From the NCBI GenBank assembly GCA_964036045.1, contig OZ038378.1:176536341-176600340 (forward strand): DNA of 64,000 nucleotides, read 5' to 3'. Positions within the stretch are counted from its first letter, which is position 1. Every line of letters begins with the position of its first letter. A model generated the notes under the pieces. It ran no database searches. It saw only the letters and a program-made list of their open reading frames with translations, and was not told where the DNA came from. The stretch comes from Eutreptiella sp. 'Long Island Sound 2002'. Its lineage: Eukaryota > Euglenozoa > Euglenophyceae > Eutreptiales > Eutreptiaceae. The translations under genes were made by a program, and so were the position numbers. Shown here piece by piece: positions 44,702 through 56,199 of this stretch.

Positions 44702-46589
44702 GGGGGGTGATCTAGACCTGGGGAACACGCCATTTACTTGTCAGGGTAGCTCTGAACACCCACCCCACCTGTCCAGCCAGCCCGTGTTTTGCAATCTATC
44801 AATCTAGGGAACCCTGAAAACCGACGGTGGGGCGGGGCTGGAACAGAACCTTGCACAACCCTCTGTCCCCTTCAACACATTCCTTCATTCACTCATTCAT
44901 TTGGTGGAAGCCTCGGCCCCACCTGTCTGCTAGCTTTCCCTTATGCCCTGGTGGATCCTTCTGCAAGCGCCAGGATTTGTTGCACTGCCACATTCGACGA
45001 TGGTCATGTCCAAACAGCGTCCAAACAAACTCCATTGCGCCATTTTGCTGAACCTGGCGGCTTGTGTCAGAATGCAGACTACCTCACCGCCAACATTTTT
45101 CATTTCATGCGATTTGTTCCCATCACAGTGCAAGTGAGAAGATGCAGATGCAACGAACATCTTCAGGGGACGTAGAGTATGCGCCAGTTATTGTATTGGG
45201 TGGAGGTGCGTTTCACCTGTGGAGGGGGAGGATATACAGGAGGGGCCCTGCCGTGTAGAGGGGGAGGGGAGATGGACGGCAGGGTGCATGTGTGTGTGAA
45301 GCAGGGGTCGATGATTGCCAAAATGTCAGAAATCTTGGTCACAACAAGATACCACAAAGTTGGCCAACAGTTATCGATGAACCCCCCCCCCATGTCAAGG
45401 GCCCAGGCCATAATGGTGTATTCCTGCTAGGGCCTTGATTGACCATTCCAGCTGGGGAGGCCAGCTACGCCTGTGGGGCAGAATATCTCAAAATCCACCA
45501 AAAAGTTATATTGGCTTTGTAGACTGTCCATGGGGTTTGTAAATTGGAAATTAGGTTGTGTGCCTTGCTAAGGCTGGCAGTGGCTTCATTTCCCGGCTTC
45601 TCCAACATTCTAGGGGTTTTTGGAAGTGCCATCAATTGGCTGAAAAAACGTGTTATGTACCATAGGGGTGGGGGATTGTCTCTATTTTGGATGGGGGCAC
45701 CAATGGCGGGGGGGGGGGGGGTTGGCAGGAGGGAGGAAGGGATCAGTGATGAAAATCCAATGTGGTGGCAGAATGTGTCAGTGAGGCGGCACTGCTACCC
45801 ATATTGAATTCTGTTGGTGAGGCTTCACAAACTTGGCGCACAGCACAATGGTGCATTCATGGTGGAACAGAAACTCGAGCAGCATGCTTTCGACCGGACT
45901 CGTGCCCTTTGGGCCTCTGCTGAAGTGCCCAAAGGGCTTTTTCAGGACCATAAAAAATGGATGGAAAACCTTCTTGATCACACCAGCCCAGTTACCCTAA
46001 GCCGAACCCAACCCCTCTTGCCACAGGCATACTGCTTGCCATTGGTGAAGTCACAATATTTTCAAGTGTAAAACTGCACCTGCTGGCGGAGAATTGTGGT
46101 AGAGTTAACAAAAGGGAGGGAGGGAGGGAGAGGTCAGAAGGGAATGAGAAGGAGGAATCAGAAATGGCTGGGGTTCCGAGATGCAGTGGTGATCGGTGGC
46201 AGAATGCCGTTGGGCCGGTCAGTAGTTTCCGTGTCTCGGGGTTTGCCCTCGGCCAGCTCTCAAGCACTCCAGGGCCTGGCGAATGAAAACGCTCCCAGGG
46301 GTATCGACACACTCGGAGCAGGTCCCTGGCGGGGCTTCCTCCGGAGCGAGAAACTGAGGATTCGACCTGCAGGGTTAGTGTTGTTTGCTGGTGTGCAACG
46401 TGCCCCTTTTTTGGATATTGCCACAGTAGGTCAAAACCGCATGTGCACTTGATTGCAGTGTGTCAAATTTGGGTAGGGCGGGCCCTTACTGGTCCTGAAA
46501 TCTGGCGGGTTTAGAAGGCACAGAAGAAAACTCAGGCTGGATGAGCCAAATCCACAGGCACCGGGAGCATTGTTTGGCTCAACGCAAAA
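44702..46589. other. Intergenic, no supported gene
   Basis: G-runs near 44694-44707 and 45708-45721, and a GGGA tract (46117-46131). A minus-strand acceptor-like site at about 46370 leads into frames I cannot place. Plus-strand 45814-46071 is open and protein-like in composition but unrecognised. Confidence 0.25.
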
Positions 46590-47554
46590 TCAAATTGTTT
46601 GAAGGCGGTCACAGCCGTCACAGGAGTGTCCGACCCAAAAGTTGCTCTGGCGCTTTCGGTACGAATCAATCTCCACCAAAACTTTCATTTGCACCTCCAT
46701 CGCCAACCAAAACTCCTTCAAAGGGAAGAGGAGGGAAAGAGGGGCTGGACCCCTCCCCACGCCCCTTTTGACCCCCCCACCCTCCCTACTTGAGTGGAAC
46801 TCTGCCCCCCTCTCCAAACCAATCTGCAGTCTCACTACCCTGGAACGATTCCGGTGTGCTTGCAACACAACTCTAATGATATGTTTTCCAAGTGCCCTGA
46901 ATTCATTTTACATCTGCAGCAGTGAAGCTGGGACTGGGCCTAGGGCAGGGTCAAGGAAGGGCTATTGTGCAGGAATATGGGTCTACCTTTGCAGAGCGGC
47001 AACGGAAACCATGCGTTCCTAATGTGTCGAAAATGTACTGTGGCAGGACAATTTTATAAGCAAGCAGCGACCAAAACCCCACACACCACACCACTGCTGT
47101 GTCCCACACTTACACCACGATATTGCCCCCGTCATGGGGAGTGGCTTCATAGCCCATGTGCGCCACTTGAGAGACATTTACCTCCAAACATCTCTCACAA
47201 GAGTATCACCCCCAAAAGGTGTCCATCCCCGCATCATCATGACGCAGTATCCACCGAGAAAAAAGGGTGAAAAGGGGTGAAAATGGACCTCGCGATGTTC
47301 GAAGACCCCTGTTTGCAGCCTGGCTGGTGGCAGGGCTAACAGTTGGAGTTCAAAAGTTCGCCTCCGGCACCGAGCGGCACTTTTCTTGGAGATTTCAAAA
47401 AGATGCAACATAACACCCTCCCAAGGTGACAGCAAATTTGAGCAAATCGGCCGAAAAGTAAGTCCGTGGATGGAATAGACCCCCCCCAAAAAAGCACCCT
47501 TACCTCCCTTTTTTGGGCCCTTGGCAGGGGTTCCTTTGGGTCAAATATGGCCAT
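46590..47554 (-). CDS. Candidate small two-exon gene, function unknown
   Basis: Exon 1, 47554-47504 (17 codons), begins at an ATG in a GCATGG context and ends at the donor GAG|GTAAGG. Exon 2 starts at 46715 after a strong pyrimidine tract (CTCTTTCCCTCCTCTTCCC...GAAG) and runs 41 codons to TGA at 46590, phase 0. The predicted 58-residue product is charged and helix-prone (DPKEPLPRAQKRE, then EFWLAMEVQMKVLVEIDSYR) with two cysteines near its end. I do not recognise it. Exon 2 may splice onward instead of stopping. Support is splice-site quality plus protein-like composition only. Confidence 0.3.
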
Positions 47555-47792
47555 GCGTCCTGTGAAGTTGCGTAACTTCGCCCCACCCCACCCCCCAAAA
47601 GAAAATATGAGGACCACTTCATAGTGTTTATCGAGCAAGGGGGCAGTTTTCCTTTTTCCTATCTTCTGTCAAGATCCTTAGTTTTGTTGACGCTTGGAGC
47701 CAACCATCAGGCGCAGTTATTATTCAGGTGGTTTAATTTCGGCCCTGGTTCTCTTGAGCCTTTTTCTTTTGGTGGGGGGAGGGGTGCTGTGT

Positions 47793-47875
47793 TGTGTTGT
47801 GTGGTGTGGTGTGGTCTTGTGTGGTGTGTTGTGTTGTGTGGTGGGGTGTGGTGTGGTGTGGTGTGGTGTGGTGTG
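47793..47875. repeat. GTGTG/TTGTG microsatellite
   Basis: Imperfect GTGTT and GTGTG pentamers, related in sequence to the large TTGTG array at 50.86 kb. Non-coding. Confidence 0.8.
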
Positions 47876-48189
47876 CCAAAGACGCTGTTATCAATTGGCA
47901 ATGGCCGGGATGCCTTGCATACAGGTAATGCAAAACGGGAGGGTTGTGTGTCTGAACGCGTGATGTGCACTGTGTGTATTGTGTGGTGCACCTATAGCAG
48001 AGGGCCGTCGCTCTCTCCGGTGCTGGGCAACTTCTATCCAGGGCCACCCTGCCGCTATGCCTGCTGGTGCAACTGAAGTTTTTTCTGGTTCGGCCTACGT
48101 GCTCTAGGCCCTGGTTGGGCAGTGTTGAGGCCAGCTCTTGGGCTAAGATCCTTCAGTACACTGCCACACGCCACACTGTAGTGGGCAGT

Positions 48190-50500
48190 GGGCAGTGGGG
48201 ATCCTTCGGCTCTCTGCCGCACTGCAGCGGGCAGTGGGTTGTGGGTCCCCTTGGGATGCGCTGCTCTAGGGCGTGGTGTGGAACCCCCCCGATTTTGGGG
48301 GTTGTCAATATGGCTAGAACCCGAACTTTCACGTGTTACATGGGTGCACTATGATGCAACAATGTGTCTCGCATGTCTCATTTGCTCGGTATTGCCCGTT
48401 TTGCACTTTTTGCGATTTGGTCTTTTTGTGCTCTAACTAGTTAGAACGGGGTTAGAGCACTAGTTATCGCGGGGGTTACCTAGTGCACTGCCCCACTGCC
48501 TTGGGGCTGTGGGCTGTGGTACTCCTTTTGCACACTGCCTTACTGGGTAAGGGCAGTGGGCATGCCTTACTGCCTGGGGCAGTGGCACCAGGACTCCTTC
48601 TATGCACCACCTCACTGCCTGCCTTTCAGCGGTGGGTAGTGGAACTCCTTCAGTGCACTGCCTCATCGCCTAGAGGCAGTGGGCAGTGGATCTCCTTCTG
48701 TACACTGCCTCAGGGCATTGGGGCAATGGGCAGTGGGACTCCTTCGGTACACTGCTACACTGCTATGGAGCAGTTGGTAGAGTTCGTAGCAGGACTCCTT
48801 TTGCACACTGCCACACTGTTGGGGAGCAGAGGGCGGTGGGAGGCCTTGTGTACACCGCCGCACTACTTGGGAGCCGTGGGCCATGGAAAATTCCTCTTGA
48901 TACCTTGCCTTACGTTGTGCAGCATTGGGCAGCGGGACTCCTTCAACACGCAGCCACACTGATGGGGAGCATGGGCAATGGATCTCCTTGCGTACATTGC
49001 CTCACTGCTGCAGAGCGGTGGGTTGTGGACCTCCTGCATTACACTGCCACACTGCTGGGGAGCAGTGGGCGGTGGATCTCCTTGCGTGCATTGCCACACT
49101 GCTGCAAAGCGGTGGGTAGTGGACCTCCTCAAATACGCTCCCACAACTGTGGGGAGCAGTGGGCAGTGGGTCTCCTTCTGTACACCACCACACTACTAGG
49201 GGGCGGTGGGCAGTGGATTTCCTTCAGCACAGTGCCACACTATCGAGCACTGGGCGGTGGATCCCCTGCACTACATTGTCACAGTGCTACGGAGCAATGG
49301 GCAGTGGATCTCCCACTGTATACTGCCACACTGCCAGGGAGCAGTGGGCAGCATACCACTTTCTGTACACCGCCACACTGTCGGGGAGCAAGGGGCAGTG
49401 GATCTCCTCCAATACACTCCCACAACTCTGGGGAGCAGTGGGCAGTGGGTCTCCTTCTGTACAACACCACACTACTAGGGGGCGGTGGGCAGTGGATTTC
49501 CTTCAGCACACTACCACACTGCTAGCGAGCAGTGGGCGGTGGATGGCATGCACTACACTTTCACACTGCGACGGAGCAATGGGCAGTGGATCTCCCGCTG
49601 TATACTGCCACAGTGCCAGGGAGCAGTGGGCCACGGACCACCTTCTGTACACCGCCACTCTGCTGGGGAGCACGGGGCAGTGGATCTCCTCCAATACACT
49701 CCCACGGTGCTGGGAGGCGAGGGGTCTCCTTTTGTACACCACCACACTACTAGGGGGCAGTGGGCAGTGGATTTCCTTCGGCACACTGCCACACTGTTAG
49801 CGAGCACTGGGCGGTGGATCCCCTATACTACACTGCCACATTGCTACGGAGCAATGGGCAGTGGATCTCCCGCTGTATCCCGCCACACTGCCGGGGAGCT
49901 ATGGGCTGCAGACCACCTCCTGTACACCGCCACACTGCTGGGGAACAGGGGGCAGTGGATCTCCTCCAGTACACTCCCACAGCGCTGGGGAGCAGTGGAC
50001 ACTGGGTCTCCTTTTGTACACAACCACACTACTAGGGGGCAGTGGGCAGCGGATCTCCTTCAACATGTGGCCACAATGCAGGGGAGCAGTGGGCGGTGGA
50101 TCTCCACTGTATACTGCCACACTGCTGGGGAGTATTGGTGGTGTATTGATGGATCCCCACTACCCAGTGCCCCCTGCAGCGCTGCAGTGTACTGAAGGAA
50201 CCCTACTGTCCTCGGCAGCTAGTGTGGCCATGTACTGATGGATACCCACTCCCCACAGCCCCTTGCAATGTAGCGGTGTACTGATGGATACCCACGGCCC
50301 ACTGCCCCCTACCACGGCGGTGACCGAAGGCCCCACTACCCACAGCCACCTACAGTTTGGCCGTGTACTCAAGGAGCCCCATTGCCGGTACTAATGGATA
50401 CCCAATGCCCATTGCCCCCTTGCAGTGCGGCGGAGTACTGAAGGAGCGCCACTTCCCACTACCCCCTGCACTACGGCGGTGCACTTAGCTCACTACCATC
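48190..50500. repeat. 47-bp minisatellite array, about 2.3 kb
   Basis: Roughly 45-50 diverged copies of a unit of 46-48 bp containing GGGGAGCAGTGGGCAGTGGA, TCTCCTTC and TACACTGCCACACTGCT phrases. Spacing was measured across 49051-49239 as 47, 48, 46 and 47 bp. Copies near both ends are more diverged. Open frames across it on both strands are products of the repeat. Confidence 0.85.
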
Positions 50501-50707
50501 TGCACCACGGCGGTATCGACACCAAATTTAACCAAATTGCTTAGAACAACCCACCACCACTCATGGGGTGAAGGTATGAGGGTATACACAATGGGTGGAT
50601 ATCGAGACACAGCGTGTGCAGTAGGTGGGTTGGGGCAAAGTTGAGAGATGTGGCGACTGTGACGTTTTGTGTTGTTTGGATTTGATATCTCTTGGGTTGG
50701 GGAGATC

Positions 50708-51728
50708 AGGCGTGTTAACACGGCCGGCCAACACAGAGGTAGAAAGTACCCCCCCACCCCCTCCTGTGTTGTGTTAACACAGGCCCAACACGGACCTGAA
50801 AAGTACCCCCCCCCCCCCTCTGTCCCCCCTATGGCAACACACGAACCCGCAGATTTTGTGTTGTGTTGTGTTGTGTTGTGTTGTGTTGTGTTGTGTTGTG
50901 TTGTGTTGTGTTGTGTTGTGTTGTGTTGTGTTGTGTTGTGTTGTGTTGGGTTGGGTTGTGTTGTGTTGTGTTGTGTTGTGTTGTGTTGTGTTGTGTTGTG
51001 TTGTGTTGTGTTGTGTTGTGTTGTGTTGTGTTTGCAATGGAGACACGCAAAGGTAGTGCAACAATTGCTGGACCACTTATGCACGTATGACATATTGTAC
51101 CCAAAGACAGCGGGTTCAGTCATCCGTAGCAACCCGAGAGTGCTCATGCAACATGACACAGGAACCTACAAACCTACAGATTGTCCACAGAATACTCCAA
51201 CACTTGGTCATACAATTTTTTTGTCACCACCAAATAGGGTCCCTGACGAGTGTGTTCAAGGGGCACAACACAACTCAACTCAACACAACACAACACAACA
51301 CAACACAACACAACACAACACAACACAACACAACACAACACAACACAACACAACACAACACAACACACTCAATCCTACTTGTCCCGCACTGGTCACCGTA
51401 GCTCTTCAGCCAAGGAGAGTCCTCAACACAACACAACACAACACAACACAACACAACGCAACAAAATAAAAAACAAGAACACTGCACAAAATGACACAAG
51501 AAAAAAACCCAAAACAAAACAAGGAATGACACAACACAACACAACACAACACAACGTAACACAAAAGGAAAACAACACAACACAACACACAACACGTACC
51601 ACGTACCTATTGGACGTGTTAACACGGCCCCAACACAGGCGGTGAAAAGTACCCCCCCACCCCCTCATGTGTTGTGTTAACACGGGCCCAACACGGACCT
51701 GAAAAGTACCCCCCCCCCCTGCCTATTC
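50708..51728. repeat. Inverted pentanucleotide arrays between direct repeats
   Basis: A (TTGTG)n array at 50857-51031 is followed by its complement (CAACA)n at 51268-51367, 51424-51458 and 51533-51590. The whole is framed by about 115-bp direct repeats (50708-50825 and 51613-51728). Each repeat is two units with GTGTTAACAC, CCAACACGGACCTGAAAAGTACC and a C-run. The unique spacer between arrays encodes nothing I recognise. Confidence 0.8.
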
Positions 51729-52147
51729 TCCTGGGACGGGAACTTTCACCCACAAACCAAACCTACATTCAAAGAAGCCCGAACAATGTTTCAATACGAC
51801 ATTGTGAAATGGCGCATGGAAATTACACCCCTCCTTGCATGTTACCCACCCCCTTTGGTGCCATCTCCAAGCAAACAACAATCACCTCCCAACCGTGCCG
51901 CAAGAGAAAATCGATCCTTTTTATCATTTAAATTTCAAGGAAGCACTCGTGACGAACCATTGCGTGAAAAAAAAAATTAGTCAACCACTTGCCAAGGAGA
52001 CGACATCTTATGACCAGACTGGAGGGATGTGTGCGCCATGCAAGAATCAACCGCATGAGCTCGCATATTGGATCGGCAACCACAAACTAATTTATTATTG
52101 GGGACACGGTGGCCCGCAAGGTTCTTTTGGAAAGTTTTTGGATGTTC

Positions 52148-53281
52148 CTAAGTACCCATAAGAAGTAGGTGGGATCGGTTTGCGGAGAGGGGTGAAATAA
52201 TCTCTCCTCCTCCAACACATAGGCCGTGAAATCGTGTTGTGGGCATTTCCGTGCATATGGAATAATCACCCCACTTCCAGTGAAAAGCACGAAAGATGGG
52301 AATCTCATTTCTACTGTGTGTCTTGTTCCACACAATTGTCTCCCAGGGTGCAATTTCCACGCCGGGTGGCCCACGTATCGTGCCCAGGGAGTACCCTTGG
52401 TGACGCACCATCGAAGGAATCAACCGCTCCAAAGAATGCTCATATGCACCCCCGGTGGCGTACCCGTACGTGAGTCCCTTAAGCAACCGAGGATGTGCCG
52501 CAACCAAATCTTGTGCACGGAGGACATGATACCGGGCCCAAAAGAAAGAGCCGGCAATGATTGCGATCGACGAGTCTCTCATGAAAGGCTTCCCTGGGTA
52601 TATTTCGTTGAACACGTGTGGCATCGCTGGTTCCCATAAGTATGGCAACAATTGGGAATACACATCAGAATCTTGAGTGTTAGCATCAAACGTCAATCCG
52701 TATGGTCCAAGCATGCCGAGTTGCGGTTGCCGAAATCGGCGAAACACCTTGTCAACATGCTCCGGTGAAGGACATAAAGACCATAACATGAGGTGTCTCC
52801 ATCTCCTTTTCGATTTGGAATGCAACTTTAACGCAAAAGCATAATGCTTCCCGCTGCGTTGTGCCTCTCCTAGTTGATGCAAGAACGCCCCAATATCTGC
52901 ACCCCGATTCTCCAAAATTTGAAAACTAACGATTGTCAAGCGCGGACTAAAGCTTTGAAGTGTTTGATTAATTGCATCTAAGTGCTGACGCGAAGCCAAA
53001 CCTTCTGTAAAACTAATGTAAAGGTCAATGGTTGAAGGTGCGTCAGCCAAAGCCACGTTCCGTAGGCACTCCCATAATTCGGGCCAAAAGTTAATCCGTC
53101 CCAACTGCATGAACACCGCCACGGAACGGTTCTTGGGAAGATGGCTCTGATCGAAATCAATTTGACTCGGTCGGAACAACGTCAACGGAGTTGCACTTGA
53201 AAGATTCGCTCCCATTTCCATCAAAATGGCGGACAATGCGGCGAAAGCAACGGCAACCAATAATAGACATATCCATGGCAT
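52148..53281 (-). CDS. RgpF-like (rhamnan synthesis F family) membrane-anchored glycan protein
   Basis: Predicted 377 residues from the ATG at 53281 (context AAACCATGC); an in-frame ATG 28 codons upstream is possible, but the downstream start puts a hydrophobic segment (about residues 3-21) at the N-terminus, giving a type II signal anchor. The body matches the rhamnan synthesis protein F family in order: VAVFMQLGRI, IDLYISFTEG, the ENRGADIGAF motif (about 124-133), FALKLHSKSKRRW (about 149-161), LGMLGPYGLTF, IIAGSFFWARY (about 241-251) and AYEHSLERLIPS. In bacteria this family helps build rhamnose-glucose cell-wall polysaccharide; in algae and protists related proteins are presumed Golgi enzymes of surface glycan assembly, but the donor and acceptor here are unknown. 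The stop is TAG, so TAG is used as a stop in this genome. No introns; AT-richer than the other genes. Confidence 0.8.
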   Translation of the reverse strand: MPWICLLLVAVAFAALSAILMEMGANLSSATPLTLFRPSQIDFDQSHLPKNRSVAVFMQLGRINFWPELWECLRNVALADAPSTIDLYISFTEGLASRQHLDAINQTLQSFSPRLTIVSFQILENRGADIGAFLHQLGEAQRSGKHYAFALKLHSKSKRRWRHLMLWSLCPSPEHVDKVFRRFRQPQLGMLGPYGLTFDANTQDSDVYSQLLPYLWEPAMPHVFNEIYPGKPFMRDSSIAIIAGSFFWARYHVLRAQDLVAAHPRLLKGLTYGYATGGAYEHSLERLIPSMVRHQGYSLGTIRGPPGVEIAPWETIVWNKTHSRNEIPIFRAFHWKWGDYSICTEMPTTRFHGLCVGGGEIISPLSANRSHLLLMGT

Positions 53282-56199
53282 GGTTTCCGAGCAAAAAAAA
53301 CCCTGGCAAACGTGGTAATGGAATGGAAGTGACCGCATCTCAACGTGCATTCCACAAATATGCACTAACGCGGTCGGGTTGTGTGCACTATGTATTGTGA
53401 CAAAAAAGTAACACAGCCTCTAAGACCCCCGACAGGCGGTACACCAAGGTGTTTGTAGACCTCCCACCTCCAACTACTTGCAACAAAGGGCACTTTTTGT
53501 TCAGGCCAATTCCCTCAAGTCTATAAAGGATAGCCTAATTCCATAACAAAGTTGTAGTGTTGATGGATGGATGGATTCTCAAATGGCTATATGTCTTGCA
53601 TTGTGAGATGGAGAACTTGCGGTTAGCATTGTTGGATGTGATTCGTAATGTTGCTTTGTGCACTTGCGTTACACACACCTCCAAATGTACCACCTAATCC
53701 AATGAAGGAAACAAAAGCGGGGAAATTGCAATAAAACAACGAACAAGGTCTTTGTAGGATCACTAGCACTACGAGTCACTACAAATCACTACAGTAATTC
53801 AGGTGGTGAAATAACCCCCCTCCCCCTCCAGGGCACCCCTTTTCGTGGGGTCCTTTGGATAACGTGAGGAGGCGGGTGGGAGTGATGTTGCCCACCAAAC
53901 TTTTTATTTGCTCTTGGACACCCACTTGAGTGTTTCCCTTTCCGGTGGGCAACCTCCTTCCAAAGACTTCAAGTGGCACATGGCACAAAAAAAAATCACT
54001 CAACACTTCACAAGCGATCCCGACGCTCTTCCTTCTTACCGGTTACCTTCAATTTTCCGGCGGAAGTGTTGTAATCTTTTATGGCTGTGGTAAGGACCTC
54101 TTTGGCTAGCTTACCTTGACCAATGCACTCCGAACCTTGTAGTTGCAATTGTTGGAGCAAGTCTTGGTTCCTTGCCAATTTGTTCCAACTTAGACCTCTT
54201 TCTGTCATTTTCTTGGAGAAGAGTCCCTAGTATAACCTCCTTCCCAGTCGGCCACAGTAACAAAACGTGACACGGCAACAAGGAAAGACGCTGCGAAGTG
54301 TGCAAAAGTCGAATTTGCATTTTGGCCGGAATCGACCCTTTTGGAATTCCTACGTCAGACCATGATATCAATTGTACTTGAACATCGAAAATCAGAAAAT
54401 TGAAAAACCTTTCGAGTTTTGGCGCGTTGCATGTGATTTCACATTCCCAATCTAAGAAGTTACAACGGGGGGGGGGGGGGTTCCGGAGGTCGAAATTCTC
54501 AAGTGGTGTTGAAAGTGGTCCCCACACTCTGGCGCCCTTCCTGATTACAAACTACACATCTGAGCATACCAAAATCCGAATTGTCACCGTAACAAATTCT
54601 GGTTGTGTCGTAATCTTTAAAATACATGAAAATTGATACTCTCATCGGCCGAATTCCCAAACTTGATCTAAATCTCGAGTTTAATTTACAGTAAAATGTC
54701 CAATAATGTCCCAGAAAAAAGTCTCTTAATGTCCCAAATGGTCCGGATAATGTCCCAAGACTTACAGTTTTGAAGTCTTGGGACAAGTCTTCTAATGTCC
54801 CAAATGAATTTTTCAACTGATGATTTTCGCGGGTCCTGGAGTACCCTAGCCGCGAGCGCGCTGAGGTACGACTTGCCAAACCTGGGTTCGGTTCCGGTAC
54901 TCGCACGGGAAGAAGAGGCGTTATGCACTCGCCGATGCCGATTTTCAGCAGCGATTTGCCTGAGCGATCCGAGCGATCTCTGAGCACAGATCTGCGCACC
55001 GTGGGTTCAACCACTAGTGCAACGGAAAAATTAAATTCTCAGCCTGACTTCTGGCACCGCGGGTTCAACGGAAAAATTAAATTCTCAGCCTGACTGCACC
55101 GCATCTGACTTCAATTTGCGAAATTCATGTTTTGGACATCTGTACTTATATTACATTGGGAATGGTATTTGTTGTTTGCGTTTTTTAAAGTAGTTTCACA
55201 ATGATGGGGCCACCCGGGGGGGACGGGCGCAACGTTCCAATGATCCAGCTTTCAAGTAAGGGGGGGAGGGGGCGAAGCGCCCGAAGAAAATTTTTGGAAG
55301 TTTCAAGGGGGGTCTTGTAATGTCCCAGGAAAAAGTCTCGTAATGTCCCAAATGGTCCCAAACGGTGCCCATGTAGGAAAGTCTCATAATGTCCCAAATG
55401 GCCGGCACCGAAGTCCCGAGTAAGAAAAAGTCACTGCCATGTGTTTCTTGGAGGGCTTGATCCAGGCCAAGCCCCCCTTAAAACCCTTTTGTTGATGCTA
55501 AGACTAACTTAAGTATTTTTATCTCTCTTTTGAAGCCTAAAGTACACTTTCTCAAAGTAACTAGGGTTGTAACCCTAGCCCCCCATGAAGTTCACCCCTA
55601 CCACTCAACTGAGCGGAGGTACCTTCCTTCATGGAGGATATACCGAAATAAAATAGGCATTTCATGCTTTAGGCCTTGGAGGTTAAGCCTAGTGGTCTCC
55701 CACCCCAAGACCCCTATACTCAATTGTTTGTACCACTTATTGTGGTTCTACGTTTTAACTGTTTCTGAATTCAGTTGCTTGGCCAAGTCATTTTCTGTGT
55801 TGGCCTGACACCTATGCCCCACATTCCTAACCAGCACCATTTCACCCAAAAGAGTGCACATGAAGTGCTTGATGCTATCTTGGAGGCTAGAGTCAGTCCA
55901 GTTTTCATATAAAATCTTTTGTATTATCCATTTGTGATTGAATCTTTGTGTTTATACCTGCTTTGTCTATCTGCAGCCCTTCTGTGTTACACTGGATTTC
56001 AAAACTATTCATTGATTCGATCCATATCCTGTTCTTGCTCTACTTGCTGCTTTGGTTTGGGTTTTCAACATCAAAACCTGCAGGATTTCATCAAAATCAT
56101 TAGGGCACTAATCAAGGACATCTTTCCGGTAGCAGAGGCAACCCTTGAGAACCTTTCGAACCGACTCTGAGAAGTACACAAGCCAAAAGCAGAAACAAA
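53282..56199. other. Intergenic; repeat pair and possible retroelement leader
   Basis: Two related blocks of TAATGTCCCAAATGGTCC-type repeats occur at about 54695-54810 and 55316-55410, and a roughly 50-bp duplication (GGGTTCAAC...GGAAAAATTAAATTCTCAGC) at 54995-55090. A minus-strand frame 54008-54202 (about 65 codons) is protein-like but unrecognised. A sequence GGTAGCAGAGGC near 56130 resembles an initiator-tRNA primer-binding site 60 bp before gag; no LTR boundary could be defined. Confidence 0.3.

Noticed and set aside
45163-45411. Minus-strand hydrophobic ORF as a membrane protein
   Set aside because: No conserved motif, no splice-site support, and bounded by homopolymers.
48686-50238. 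Several 90-280-codon frames on both strands
   Set aside because: Products of the 47-bp minisatellite, not genes.
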